A DNA stretch of 64,000 nt from assembly GCA_002331385.1 (NCBI GenBank), contig DCYB01000012.1, forward strand, positions 124,001 to 188,000, read 5' to 3'. Each line of letters starts with the position of its first letter. Position 1 is the stretch's first letter. Both the position numbers and the translations under genes were made by a program. The stretch is from Comamonadaceae bacterium UBA2121. Its GTDB lineage: Bacteria > Pseudomonadota > Gammaproteobacteria > Burkholderiales > Burkholderiaceae_C. Below, in pieces: positions 16,965 to 26,004 of this stretch. A model generated the notes under the pieces. It worked only from the letters and a program-made list of their open reading frames with translations, made no database searches and was not told where the DNA came from.

Positions 16965-19142
16965 TCAGAACGCGAACGTCGACGACAACGCCACTCGCCG
17001 CGGCATGCCCAATGTGGCGGCAAGCTGGCCTTGCTTCCAGTAGCGTTTGTCGAACGCGTTTTCCACCGTGGCGCGCAGCGTGACGGGTGTGCCGTCCCAC
17101 TCCGTGGCATAGCGCAGGCCCAGATCGACAACGGTCCAGCCCGGCACCCGCGTCAGATTGGCCGGATCGGCATAGACGCTGCCGGTATGCACGGCGCGCG
17201 TCACCAGCGTCAGCCCCTGCGTTGCGGGCAAGTCCCATTCGCCGGTCAGCGTGAACTGCCGCCGCGCCGCACCCACGGTGCGCTTGCCATCCCATGGCGT
17301 GCCGCGCGCACCCACCATGCGCGCCTGCATCACGGTGGCGCCGCCCAGCAGTCGCACATGGCGGTTCAACGCGCCCATCACGTTCAACTCCACACCGCGA
17401 TGGCGCTGCGCGCTGTTCACGGCAAAGGTGTTCGTGGCAGGATCGATGAACCCCGCTGGCCGTGTGATCTGGAACACGCCCAGAGTGCCCACCACATCGC
17501 CCATGGCGACCTTCACGCCTGCTTCCCACTGCCGGGTGCGATACGGCGCAAACGTCTCACCCCGGTTGGTCGTGCCATAGGGCGCGGTGTCGCCCTGACT
17601 CACGCCTTGCACATGGTTGGCATACAGCGAAACATGTTCCGCCGGCTTGACGAGGAGCGCCAGCACCGGACTCGTCACACCATGGTCATAGCGCGCCTCA
17701 TCCATGCCGAGCACGGGAAAACCGACCTGGTTGTCCGAGCGCACCAGTTGTCGCCGCAGGCCCAGCGTCAGCCGCACGCGATCCTGCGCCATCGACAGGG
17801 TGTCCATCAACGCATAGCCCGGCAGCGACATGTGCGTGCGCCAGTCGAGCGAGCCCAATGGGTCCATTGGCGCGGGCGTCGGCGCGGGCAGATCGGGCTG
17901 CTGGCCGATATGCCCCACCCCGCTGCCACCCTCCAACGCCGACACAAAGAACTGCGCGTGCCCACGCCGACGCAACTGCGACGCCGAGAACGACCAGTGA
18001 TGGCGCACGGCCCCGGTGTCGAACCAGCCCTTCACCCCGGTCTGCGCCGCCAGCGTGTACTGCCGCCAGTACACCGGCACGCTCTGGAACGCATAGCTGC
18101 CATCGGCCATGAGGTACGGCGTCGCGCCCAGCAGGGCCGAGGACGCATTGCGCGACTGCCCCGCCGCACCAAACACGGTGATGCGCTCGCTCACGTCGTA
18201 CTCCACCTGCGCCATCAGCGTGTCGTCATCCGAGTCCTGCCAGTTCCATGCGGGCGCGACGTTGCGCTGGCCGTCCATCGCGGCGGGCGGCTGCCCTCCC
18301 AGCGCACTGAAGTTGAGCGAGCCCGCCACCCCACGCATGTATTGCGACTGGTGAATCACATCGATGGATGCGCGCAGCCGCGTGTCTGTGAAATCCAGCC
18401 CTACGGACGCCGTGCGTGAACGCTCGGAAAAATGCTCCCGCGCGCTGTCGCCCTGCAACAACCCGGCGTTCACGCGGACGCCCCACACGTTGTCGGTGCC
18501 AAAACGGCGGGCAATGTCGGCATTGGCGTTCCACAAGGCGCGGGACGTGAAGCCGGTTGTCAGCGCGGTGATGGGCACGTCGGTGGCGCGTTTGGAAATC
18601 AGGTTCACCATGCCCCCCACCGAGCCACTGGGCGTCATGCCAAAGAGCGCGGCCGAAGGCCCGTTGAGCACTTCCGTGCGCTCGACAAAGTTCGGCAGCA
18701 CGCGGAACTGCCCGAGAACGCCGGGCAGGCCGTTGAGCGAGATGTCGTTGTTGCTGACAGGAAAGCCGCGAATCACCAGCCCGTCGGAACTGGTGCCGTC
18801 GCCATACTCTTCGCGCACCGCCGGGTCCACCTGACTGAGCAGGTCCGCCACACTGCGCGCCTGCGTGTCCTCGATGGTTTTCGCCGTATAGCTGATAACG
18901 CTGAACGGCGAATCCAACACCTTGGCATCACCCAAAGCGCCCAATTGCACGCGCGACGACACGTTGCCGCCGGGCAATGCTCGGGGCGCGTCGCCGGGCA
19001 GGTCGGCGGGTGCTTGCACGGCCACTTCTGGCAGGGCAGTCTGCGCATGCGCGTCATTCACCCCGGCCAGGCACAACGCTGCCACCCCGGTCCACCGGGC
19101 GCGCAGCGTTTCTAGTCGCGGCACGATTCGACGCAACGACAA
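16965..19142 (-). CDS. TonB-dependent siderophore receptor
   Basis: A 725-residue outer-membrane transporter, probably for a ferric siderophore. The signal peptide covers about residues 1-33 (…NDAHAQ), then a TonB-box-like LPEVAVQA. The plug domain contains SVADLLSQVDPAVREEYG, LVIRGFPVSNNDISLNGLPG and NGPSAALFG. A 22-strand barrel ends in the typical aromatic C-terminus (ALSSTFAF) after TVENAFDKRYW. The length is normal for ferrichrome/ferric-coprogen type receptors. No extra N-terminal FecR-signalling domain is present. I looked for a Fur box in the 160-base upstream gap and found no convincing 19-mer. It lies between moaE and moaD, together with a DapA-like gene and a recombinase remnant, suggesting acquisition as a block. 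The ligand cannot be inferred. Confidence 0.88.
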   Translation of the reverse strand: MSLRRIVPRLETLRARWTGVAALCLAGVNDAHAQTALPEVAVQAPADLPGDAPRALPGGNVSSRVQLGALGDAKVLDSPFSVISYTAKTIEDTQARSVADLLSQVDPAVREEYGDGTSSDGLVIRGFPVSNNDISLNGLPGVLGQFRVLPNFVERTEVLNGPSAALFGMTPSGSVGGMVNLISKRATDVPITALTTGFTSRALWNANADIARRFGTDNVWGVRVNAGLLQGDSAREHFSERSRTASVGLDFTDTRLRASIDVIHQSQYMRGVAGSLNFSALGGQPPAAMDGQRNVAPAWNWQDSDDDTLMAQVEYDVSERITVFGAAGQSRNASSALLGATPYLMADGSYAFQSVPVYWRQYTLAAQTGVKGWFDTGAVRHHWSFSASQLRRRGHAQFFVSALEGGSGVGHIGQQPDLPAPTPAPMDPLGSLDWRTHMSLPGYALMDTLSMAQDRVRLTLGLRRQLVRSDNQVGFPVLGMDEARYDHGVTSPVLALLVKPAEHVSLYANHVQGVSQGDTAPYGTTNRGETFAPYRTRQWEAGVKVAMGDVVGTLGVFQITRPAGFIDPATNTFAVNSAQRHRGVELNVMGALNRHVRLLGGATVMQARMVGARGTPWDGKRTVGAARRQFTLTGEWDLPATQGLTLVTRAVHTGSVYADPANLTRVPGWTVVDLGLRYATEWDGTPVTLRATVENAFDKRYWKQGQLAATLGMPRRVALSSTFAF

Positions 19143-19302
19143 GTCGGATCAGCGCGCACGCAATAGCGCGCACACGCCATCAAGAGCCGTTGAGAGTTTT
19201 TTGGGCGACCAACATGGGGGGCGGCAGTGCATGAACGTGGTGGCTGGAATATTGAATTAGTGTTAAATGGTAACAAATAATTCAATTTATAAGCCAGCTT
19301 TT

Positions 19303-19632
19303 TCAGTACACGCCACCTGCTGCGCCCCACGCCTTGTAACGCTCCAGCATGCGCTGCACCTGCCCATGCGTCCACTCGCCGCCACGCGCAGCGGGAATGC
19401 CGCGTGCATTGAGCACCTCGGCCATCTTGCGATGCGTGAGCCCCTGCGCCATGAGCTCGGCAAACAGCGCTTCGTGCTCACGCGCAAAAGCGTCGGCAGC
19501 GTCCTTGCGCTTTTGCACGGTGGCGCGGATGTTGTCCGCACCCGCCGTGCCCAGCTTCACGCCACGCGCCTTGGCATCCGAGAGCGCCCGGCGTGTGCGC
19601 GAACTGATGGATTCGTCTTTGGGCTCACCCAT
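19303..19632 (-). pseudogene. Truncated serine recombinase (C-terminal part only)
   Basis: 109 residues matching only the C-terminal portion of resolvase/invertase-type serine recombinases: the long-helix segment ISSRTRRALSDAKARGVKLG, then a helix-turn-helix tail with LTHRKMAEVLNARGIPAARGG and W-T-H-G-Q-V-Q-R-M-L. The catalytic N-terminal domain with its active serine and arginines is absent. An ATG with GAGGACG in front lies 9 bases behind the moaD stop, so the remnant is translated from the moa operon or is captured by it. It could survive as a small DNA-binding protein; recombination activity is not expected. It sits exactly at the edge of the block that splits moaD from moaE. Confidence 0.7.
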
Positions 19633-19641
19633 CGTGCGTCC

Positions 19642-19917
19642 TCAGCCGCCGGTGACGGGCGGGAAGAACGCCACTTCGTCACCCTCTTTCAGCACCGCCT
19701 CCGCCTTGCACATGTCCTGATTGAGTGCCATGCGCACGGCCTTGGAGGGGGCCAGCGCCTGCGCGGCGGCATCGCCCTTGGCGGCGCGCAGGGCTTCGCG
19801 CAGTTCGCCAACCGTGGCCGCCGTGGTCGAGAGCGTTTCGCTGCCCGTGCCCATGACTTCGCGGATCGATGCGAAATAGCGCACGGTGATGGTGCGCGCA
19901 GAAGCGTCCTGGCTCAT
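19642..19917 (-). CDS. moaD: Molybdopterin synthase sulfur carrier subunit MoaD
   Basis: A 91-residue ubiquitin-fold protein ending in the required Gly-Gly (FFPPVTGG), which is adenylated and thiocarboxylated and then donates sulfur to MoaE. The core VRYFASIREVMG and the terminal LKEGDEVAFFPPVTGG are characteristic. The start overlaps the moeA stop (ATGA), so translation is coupled to moeA. The gene expected next, moaE, is displaced by about 4.6 kb. Confidence 0.93.
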   Translation of the reverse strand: MSQDASARTITVRYFASIREVMGTGSETLSTTAATVGELREALRAAKGDAAAQALAPSKAVRMALNQDMCKAEAVLKEGDEVAFFPPVTGG

Positions 19918-21173
19918 TGCAACAGCTCCGCAAAGGAAATGAAGCGCACCCAGTCGCCTCGTTGAATGGTGGTCATGGCGGGATTATCGACAACGCCATC
20001 CCCCCACGCGGCAGAGGTAAGCACACCGGAACTCTGGTTTTTGAACAGCTCCACGCTGCCCTGCTCCGCGTAGCGCACGCGCAGGAACTCGCGGCGCGCA
20101 TCGGCTTTGGTGATGTCGAACGCGGCCTTCATCCGCACGCTGCGCGGGGTCACGTTCTCCATGCCTTGCAGGCGCAACACGAATGGGCGCACCAGCATCA
20201 GGAAGGTCACGAAGCTGGACACCGGATTGCCCGGCAGCCCCATGAAATGCGTGCGCTTGCGTTGCCCGCTGCCGTCGGCGTCTTGGCTGAAGATGGTGCC
20301 GAACGCGAACGGCTTGCCGGGCTTCATGGAAATCTTCCACAACCCCAACTCGCCCAGCGCTTCGACGGCTGGCTTCACGTGGTCTTCTTCGCCCACGGAC
20401 ACGCCTGCCGTGGACACGATCAGATCGTTGCCGCGCGCGGCCTCACGCATCACGCGCATCGTGGCGTCGCGGTTGTCGGGCACGATGCCGCAGTCGTTCA
20501 CCTCACAACCCAGGCGCTGGAGCAGCGCTCGCAAGAAGAAACGGTTGCTGTTGTAGATGGAGCCGGGCGGCATGTCCTGCGGCGCAACGGCACCGGGCAT
20601 GACGAGTTCATCGCCCGTAGAGAACAACGCCACACGCGGCCTGCGCGCCACCCGCAGTTGCGCCATGCCAATGCTGGCGGCCAGCCCCAGCGCCGCCGGC
20701 GTAAGGCGCATGCCCGCGTGCAACACCGTGCTGCCATTGGCGATGTCTTCGCCGGCTTTGCGCACCCATTGCGATGGCGCGGGTACCGCGTTGATGCGTA
20801 CGCTGCCATCGGGCTGCACGTCGGCATCCTCTTGCATCACGATGGCGTCCGCCCCCTGGGGCACGGCTGCGCCCGTGAAGATGCGGGCGGCGGTGCCAGG
20901 TTGCAGTGGCTCGCCCACATGGCCCGCAGGAATGCGCTGGCTCACTGGCAGCACCACACCGGCCTGCGCGACATCGGCGCAGCGCACGGCGTAGCCGTCC
21001 ATGGCGGAGTTGTCCAGCGGCGGCACCTGCAAAGGCGACACCGCATCGGCCCACAGCACGCGGCCATCGGCCTCGAAGGTATCGACCATCTCCGGCGCAT
21101 CTAGCCGCACGGCCTGCGCAAGCACGGCGGCGAGTGCATCATCGAGTGACATGAGATTGGCTTGCGGCTTCAA
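19914..21173 (-). CDS. moeA: Molybdopterin molybdenumtransferase MoeA
   Basis: A 419-residue enzyme that inserts molybdate into adenylylated molybdopterin. Signatures: PLDNSAMDGYAVR, IPAGHVGEPLQPGTAARIFTGA in pieces, IVMQED, FSTGDELV, GSIYNSNRF, STAGVSVGEEDHVK and MGLPGNPVSSFVTF. TTG 21173 is chosen because AGGAG stands seven to eight bases upstream and the codon overlaps the mobB stop; the first ATG, 21152, lacks a Shine-Dalgarno sequence. It lies in a tight mobB-moeA-moaD string with overlapping stops and starts. Confidence 0.94.
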   Translation of the reverse strand: MKPQANLMSLDDALAAVLAQAVRLDAPEMVDTFEADGRVLWADAVSPLQVPPLDNSAMDGYAVRCADVAQAGVVLPVSQRIPAGHVGEPLQPGTAARIFTGAAVPQGADAIVMQEDADVQPDGSVRINAVPAPSQWVRKAGEDIANGSTVLHAGMRLTPAALGLAASIGMAQLRVARRPRVALFSTGDELVMPGAVAPQDMPPGSIYNSNRFFLRALLQRLGCEVNDCGIVPDNRDATMRVMREAARGNDLIVSTAGVSVGEEDHVKPAVEALGELGLWKISMKPGKPFAFGTIFSQDADGSGQRKRTHFMGLPGNPVSSFVTFLMLVRPFVLRLQGMENVTPRSVRMKAAFDITKADARREFLRVRYAEQGSVELFKNQSSGVLTSAAWGDGVVDNPAMTTIQRGDWVRFISFAELLQ

Positions 21174-21733
21174 CGTGTGGTCTCCTTGCGCGTGGGTGCG
21201 GTGTATTCGAGGCGGACTGCGTTCTCCATCATCCAGTCCACGATCTGCGCGGGCTGGTTCAGGTTCAGCACCGGCAGTCCATGTCCGGCAGGAAGCGAGC
21301 GCGCCTCATCGGTCGCAATCGCGACGATATGGGGGTCCTCAGGATAGCGCAGGTGGCGCGGCTTTTCGTCGGCCTCCGGGGTGCGCCAGATTTCGATTTT
21401 CGGCAGGCTGTCGTCGTGCTTGAAGCCCTCCACCAGCGCCCAATCGACGCCGTGGTCGAGCTCGGCCAGCATATCGTGCGCGGACAGCACCTGCTGGGGC
21501 GCTTCCCACTCGCGCATCAGCGCCATGCGTTGATCCGACACCACCAGCACCTCGAACGCGCCCGCCTTGCGGTGGCGCCAACTGTCCTTGCCCGGCACGT
21601 CGATGTCGAAATCGTGGTGCGCGTGTTTGACCACGGACACGCGCGCGCCACGCTCGCGCAGGATGCGAATGATCTGCTCCAGCACCGTGGTCTTGCCAGC
21701 GCCGGAATATCCGGCGAAGCCAATGGCCTTCAT
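21170..21733 (-). CDS. mobB: Molybdopterin-guanine dinucleotide biosynthesis adapter MobB
   Basis: A 187-residue P-loop GTPase. Walker A GYSGAGKT is at residues 8-15, followed by VSVVKHAHHDFDIDVPGKDSWRHR in pieces and the DWALVEGFKH motif typical of MobB. It assists MobA in making the guanine dinucleotide form of the cofactor, though it is not essential in E. coli. First gene of the mobB-moeA-moaD run; the thrC terminator is just upstream. Confidence 0.93.
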   Translation of the reverse strand: MKAIGFAGYSGAGKTTVLEQIIRILRERGARVSVVKHAHHDFDIDVPGKDSWRHRKAGAFEVLVVSDQRMALMREWEAPQQVLSAHDMLAELDHGVDWALVEGFKHDDSLPKIEIWRTPEADEKPRHLRYPEDPHIVAIATDEARSLPAGHGLPVLNLNQPAQIVDWMMENAVRLEYTAPTRKETTR

Positions 21734-21762
21734 CTGTTGTCGTACTTTCTTTTGCTATCCGG

Positions 21763-21802
21763 AAAAAACAAACCGGCGCGTGCTCGCAGGCAGGCGCCGG
21801 TT
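21763..21802 (-). terminator. Intrinsic terminator of alaA-hom-thrC
   Basis: AACCGGCGC (21771-21779) pairs with GCGCCGGTT (21794-21802), followed on the minus strand by TTTGTTTTTT. It lies 55 bases behind the thrC stop and separates the threonine genes from mobB. Confidence 0.85.
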
Positions 21803-21857
21803 CCATTGTGACGGCAACGGCAAGCTCAGTCAGAGTAACTGCCTTGCGCACCCGGGG

Positions 21858-23285
21858 TCACTTGCAGTGGTCTGCGATGAAGTCCTTCACCTTCTGCGCA
21901 TCCGCAGGCATCACCACCACGCGCTTGGGCAGGTTTTCGATGCCGTTGAACTTGGCCGGGCGATCGGGCTCGCGGCCCAGCGCCTCTTCGATGGTGGCGG
22001 CAAACTTGATCGGCAACGCCGTCTCCAGCACGATCATCGGCACGCCGGGCTGCAGGTGCTCGCGCGCCACTTTCACGCCATCGGCCGTGTGCGTGTCGAT
22101 CATGTCGCCGAAGCGCTCGTAGGTGTCCTTGATGGTAGCCAGACGATCGGCGTGTGTGCTCTTGCCGCTCACAAAACCATATCGGGCACCAGCGTCCTTG
22201 AAGGCCGGATCGGCGCTCAGATCGAACTGGCCTTTGTGCGCCACGCCATCGGCGAACAGCGACTTCAGACGCGCCCCATCGCGGCCCACCAGATCGAACA
22301 CGAAGCGCTCGAAATTGCTGGCCTTGGAAATGTCCATCGACGGGCTGGAGGTCTCATACGTGTTCGCCGCGCCGCGCACCTGATACACGCCGGTGCGGAA
22401 GAATTCGTCGAGCACGTCGTTCTCGTTCGTCGCCACTACGAGTTGCGCAATCGGCAGCCCCATCTGGCGCGCGACATGGCCCGCGCAGATATTGCCGAAA
22501 TTGCCGCTCGGCACGGTGAAGCTGACCTTCTGGTGGTTGCTCTGCGTTGCCTGGATGTAGCCAGCAAAGTAGTACACCACCTGCGCGAGCAGGCGCGCCC
22601 AGTTGATCGAGTTGACGGTGCCGATCTTGTACTTCGCCTTGAAGGCGTGGTCATTGCTCACGGCCTTGACGATGTCCTGGCAGTCGTCGAACACGCCTTC
22701 AATGGCGATGTTGTGGATGTTCGCATCCTGCAGGCTGAACATCTGCGCCTGCTGGAACGGGCTCATGCGGCCATGCGGGCTGGTCATGAACACGCGCACA
22801 CCCTTCTTGCCGCGCATGGCGTACTCCGCCGCGCTGCCGGTGTCACCGCTGGTGGCGCCGAGGATGTTCAGCTCTTCGCCGCGGCGCGCCAGTTCGTACT
22901 CGAACAAGTTGCCGAGCAACTGCATCGCCATGTCCTTGAACGCCAGCGTCGGGCCGTTCGACAGCGCCTCGATCAGCAAGCCGTCTTCCAGTGGGCGCAC
23001 GGGCACGATGGCATCGGTGCCGTAGACCTCGCGGGTGTACGTCTTGGCGCACAGCTGCTTCAGATCGGCAGCGGGAATGTCGTCGATATAGAGCGACAGG
23101 ATCTCGAAGGCGAGCGCCGCGTAGCCCTGTTGCGCGTAGACCTCGCGCAGTTGCGTGAGTCTGGCGTCGTCGATCTGCGGATAGTGCTCGGGCAGGTACA
23201 GGCCGCCATCGGGCGCGAGCCCTTCGAGCAGGATGTCGCAAAAGCGCTTGCGATCGGCGTGACCGCGAGTGGAGAGGTACAACAT
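21858..23285 (-). CDS. thrC: Threonine synthase
   Basis: A 475-residue PLP enzyme that converts O-phosphohomoserine to threonine. It begins with the classical YLSTRGHA; the PLP lysine is in GPTLAFKDMAMQ (Lys117); LGATSGDTGSAAEYA binds phosphate; SGNFGNICAGHVA lies further on. The length fits the long (fold-type II, E. coli/yeast-like) subgroup. Twelve bases behind hom on the same strand, and followed by a terminator; last gene of the alaA-hom-thrC unit. Confidence 0.96.
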   Translation of the reverse strand: MLYLSTRGHADRKRFCDILLEGLAPDGGLYLPEHYPQIDDARLTQLREVYAQQGYAALAFEILSLYIDDIPAADLKQLCAKTYTREVYGTDAIVPVRPLEDGLLIEALSNGPTLAFKDMAMQLLGNLFEYELARRGEELNILGATSGDTGSAAEYAMRGKKGVRVFMTSPHGRMSPFQQAQMFSLQDANIHNIAIEGVFDDCQDIVKAVSNDHAFKAKYKIGTVNSINWARLLAQVVYYFAGYIQATQSNHQKVSFTVPSGNFGNICAGHVARQMGLPIAQLVVATNENDVLDEFFRTGVYQVRGAANTYETSSPSMDISKASNFERFVFDLVGRDGARLKSLFADGVAHKGQFDLSADPAFKDAGARYGFVSGKSTHADRLATIKDTYERFGDMIDTHTADGVKVAREHLQPGVPMIVLETALPIKFAATIEEALGREPDRPAKFNGIENLPKRVVVMPADAQKVKDFIADHCK

Positions 23286-23297
23286 GAGTACAGCGCC

Positions 23298-24632
23298 TTA
23301 ATTGAGTTCTTCCTTGCGGATGCGATTGATCGGCGCGAGCACGGTGGGCAGGCCCTGGATCTCGGCCAGTGCGCGGTCCATGTCGCCTTCGCGCGTATCG
23401 TGCGTGAGGATGATCAGGTCGGTCTGTGTGGAGCCTTCACCGCCCACTTCGTCCGCTTCGCGCTGCAGCACGGCATCGATGCTGATGCCCGCGTTGGCGA
23501 GGATGCCGGTGATCTTGGCCAGCACGCCCGCCTCGTCGGACACGCGAATGCGCAGGTAGTAGCTGGTGACCACATCGGCCATCGGCAGCACGGGCAGCGC
23601 GCCGCCCGCATCGGCCAGCGTGTGCGACTGGAACGCCAGCGGCGGCACGCGGTGCGCGGGATCGGCGTCGTGCAAGCGTGCGATGTCCACCAGATCGGCG
23701 ACCACAGCCGAGGCGGTGGGCTCGGAGCCCGCGCCCTTGCCGTAGTACAGCGTGGTGCCCACGGCGTCACCATGCACGACGACGGCGTTCATCGCGCCTT
23801 CGACGTTGGCGATCAGGCGCTTGGAAGGCACGAGCGAGGGGTGCACGCGCAGTTCCACGCCCTTGTCCGTGCGCTTGGTGATGCCCAGCAGCTTGATGCG
23901 GTAGCCAAGTTGCTCGGCGTACTTGATGTCGGCGGACGACAGCTTGGTGATGCCTTCCACATAGGCCTTGTCGAACTGCACGGGAATGCCAAAGGCAATC
24001 GCGCTCATCAGCGTGGCCTTGTGCGCCGCGTCCACGCCTTCGATGTCGAACGTGGGATCGGCTTCGGCGTAGCCCAGGCGTTGCGCTTCCTTGAGCACCA
24101 CGTCGAAATCCAGCCCCTTGTCGCGCATCTCGGAGAGGATGAAGTTGGTTGTGCCATTGATGATGCCGGCCACCCACTGGATCTGGTTGGCGGTCAGGCC
24201 TTCGCGCAGCGCCTTGATGATCGGAATGCCGCCCGCCACCGCTGCTTCATACGCCACGATCACGCCTTTTTCGGCCGCGGCGTTGAAGATTTCCGTGCCA
24301 TGCACGGCCAGCAGCGCCTTGTTGGCGGTGACCACATGCTTGCCCGCTGCAATGGCTTCCAGCACCAGCGCCTTGGCGATGCCGTAGCCACCGATCAGCT
24401 CGACCACCACGTCGATATCGGGATTGGCGATGATTTCGCGCGCATCGGACACCACCTTGGCCGCGTCGCCGACCACGGATTGGGCGCGCGCCGTATCCAG
24501 ATCAGCCGCCATGGAAATCTCAATGCCACGACCCGCACGGCGGCGAATCTCATCTTGATTGCGCTTGAGCACGTTGAACGTGCCGCCACCCACAGTGCCA
24601 ATGCCCAACAGGCCTACCTGGATCGGTTTCAT
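23298..24632 (-). CDS. hom: Homoserine dehydrogenase
   Basis: A 444-residue monofunctional enzyme that reduces aspartate semialdehyde to homoserine, the branch point to threonine and methionine. NAD(P)-binding GLLGIGTVGGGT lies at residues 8-19, followed by VVTANKALL, EAAVAGGIPIIK, the signature INGTTNFIL, and the catalytic region AEADPTFDIEGVDAAHKA. A C-terminal ACT domain (about 355-435, YYLRIRVSDEAGVLAKITGI) suggests feedback inhibition by threonine. It uses the product of Asd, encoded 30 kb away in this window. Confidence 0.96.
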   Translation of the reverse strand: MKPIQVGLLGIGTVGGGTFNVLKRNQDEIRRRAGRGIEISMAADLDTARAQSVVGDAAKVVSDAREIIANPDIDVVVELIGGYGIAKALVLEAIAAGKHVVTANKALLAVHGTEIFNAAAEKGVIVAYEAAVAGGIPIIKALREGLTANQIQWVAGIINGTTNFILSEMRDKGLDFDVVLKEAQRLGYAEADPTFDIEGVDAAHKATLMSAIAFGIPVQFDKAYVEGITKLSSADIKYAEQLGYRIKLLGITKRTDKGVELRVHPSLVPSKRLIANVEGAMNAVVVHGDAVGTTLYYGKGAGSEPTASAVVADLVDIARLHDADPAHRVPPLAFQSHTLADAGGALPVLPMADVVTSYYLRIRVSDEAGVLAKITGILANAGISIDAVLQREADEVGGEGSTQTDLIILTHDTREGDMDRALAEIQGLPTVLAPINRIRKEELN

Positions 24633-24708
24633 AAACGAGTTTTCAGTCAGTCAAAAGAACTGCGCGCGCCGCCTCTCCCGGCCCGCGCACAGGGGGTTAA
24701 AAAAAGGT

Positions 24709-26004
24709 TCAGGCGGCCTGTTCCTTGGTGGCCTTGACAGGCTTGGCCGGGCTCGCTGCAGCCAGGCTGCGCGGCTTGTCCGTGCCATGGCGCTGACGGT
24801 ACTTCTGCAGGAAGCGGGCCAATCGCCCAATGGCTTCGCGCAGGTCCGCCTCATGCGGCAGGAACACGATGCGAAAGTGATCCGGCTTGGGCCAGTTGAA
24901 GCCCGTGCCCTGCACTAGCATGACCTTGGTTTCCTGCAGCACTTCGAGGAAAAATTCCTGATCGTCCTGAATCGGATACACCTCGGGGTCCAGTCGCGGG
25001 AACATGTACAGCGCGCCTTGCGGCTTCACGCAGCTCACGCCCGGAATGGCGTTGATCAGCTCCCACGCCAGATCGCGTTGCTTGCGCAGGCGACCGCCTT
25101 CGCAGATCAGGTCGTTGATGCTCTGATAGCCCCCCAGCGCCGTCTGCACCGCCCATTGGCCCGGCACGTTGGCGCACAGGCGCATGTTGGAGAGCATGTT
25201 CAGCCCCTCGATGTAGTCGGCTGCGGCCTTCTTGTCGCCCGACACCACCATCCAGCCCGCGCGATAGCCGCAGCTGCGATAGGCCTTGGACAGCGAATTG
25301 AAGGTGAGCGTCAGCACGTCGTGCGACAGGCTGGCCAGCGGCGTGTGCTTGGCGTCGTCATAGAGCACCTTGTCGTAGACCTCGTCTGCGAAGATCACCA
25401 GGCTGTGCTCGCGCGCGATCTCGACGATGTCCTCCAGCAGCGCGCGGCTGTAGAGCGCGCCGGTCGGGTTGTTCGGGTTGATCACCACGATGCCCTTGGT
25501 GCGCGGCGTGATCTTGGCGCGGATGTCGTCCAGATTCGGCATCCAGCCGTTGGACTCGTCGCAAACGTAGTGCACGGGCGTGCCGCCGGAAAGGCTGGTC
25601 ACTGCGGTCCACAGCGGATAGTCCGGTGCGGGCAGCAGCAGCTCATCGCCGTTGTCGAGCAGCGCATTCGTGGCCAGGCTGATCAACTCGGACGCGCCAT
25701 TGCCCAGATAGATGTCATCCAGCGTCACGCCGTCGATGCCCTGCATCTGCGTTTCGTGCATGACGGCCTTGCGCGCAGCAAAGATGCCCTTGCTGTCCGA
25801 ATACCCTGCCGACGTGGGCAGATTGCGGATCATGTCTTGCTGAATCTCTTCGGGCGCGTCGAAGCCGAACACCGCCAGATTGCCAATGTTGAGCTTGATG
25901 ATTTTCTGCCCGTCTTCTTCCATCTTCTTCGCCGCGTCCATGATCGGCCCGCGGATGTCATAACAGACGTTGGCTAACTTGGCAGATTTATGGACGGGTT
26001 TCAT
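24709..26004 (-). CDS. alaA: Alanine transaminase, AlaA-type aminotransferase
   Basis: A 431-residue fold-type I aminotransferase that makes alanine from pyruvate and glutamate. Diagnostic segments: KIIKLNIGNLAVFGFDAP, IYLGNGASELIS, PAPDYPLW, VINPNNPTGALY, FADEVYDKVLYDD, and the PLP lysine in NSLSKAYRSCGYRAGW (Lys240). The C-terminal tail (LAAASPAKPVKATKEQAA) is an extension rich in Ala, Lys and Pro. The first gene of a minus-strand unit with hom and thrC, 76 bases apart. Its immediate leader consists of 13-base tandem repeats and has no Shine-Dalgarno sequence. Confidence 0.93.
   Translation of the reverse strand: MKPVHKSAKLANVCYDIRGPIMDAAKKMEEDGQKIIKLNIGNLAVFGFDAPEEIQQDMIRNLPTSAGYSDSKGIFAARKAVMHETQMQGIDGVTLDDIYLGNGASELISLATNALLDNGDELLLPAPDYPLWTAVTSLSGGTPVHYVCDESNGWMPNLDDIRAKITPRTKGIVVINPNNPTGALYSRALLEDIVEIAREHSLVIFADEVYDKVLYDDAKHTPLASLSHDVLTLTFNSLSKAYRSCGYRAGWMVVSGDKKAAADYIEGLNMLSNMRLCANVPGQWAVQTALGGYQSINDLICEGGRLRKQRDLAWELINAIPGVSCVKPQGALYMFPRLDPEVYPIQDDQEFFLEVLQETKVMLVQGTGFNWPKPDHFRIVFLPHEADLREAIGRLARFLQKYRQRHGTDKPRSLAAASPAKPVKATKEQAA

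Noticed and set aside
19143..19302. Fur box upstream of the TonB receptor
   Set aside because: The AT-rich stretch around 19240-19290 matches the 19-base Fur consensus at only a handful of positions in the alignment I tried.
24633..24708. Terminator between alaA and hom
   Set aside because: A T7 run is present on the minus strand, but it precedes rather than follows the GC-rich segment, so alaA and hom are probably co-transcribed.
21567..24737. A very long plus-strand open frame (over 1000 codons) opposite thrC and hom
   Set aside because: It is the antisense shadow of two clearly conserved genes in GC-rich DNA; its translation is rich in His, Arg and Gln and resembles no protein family.
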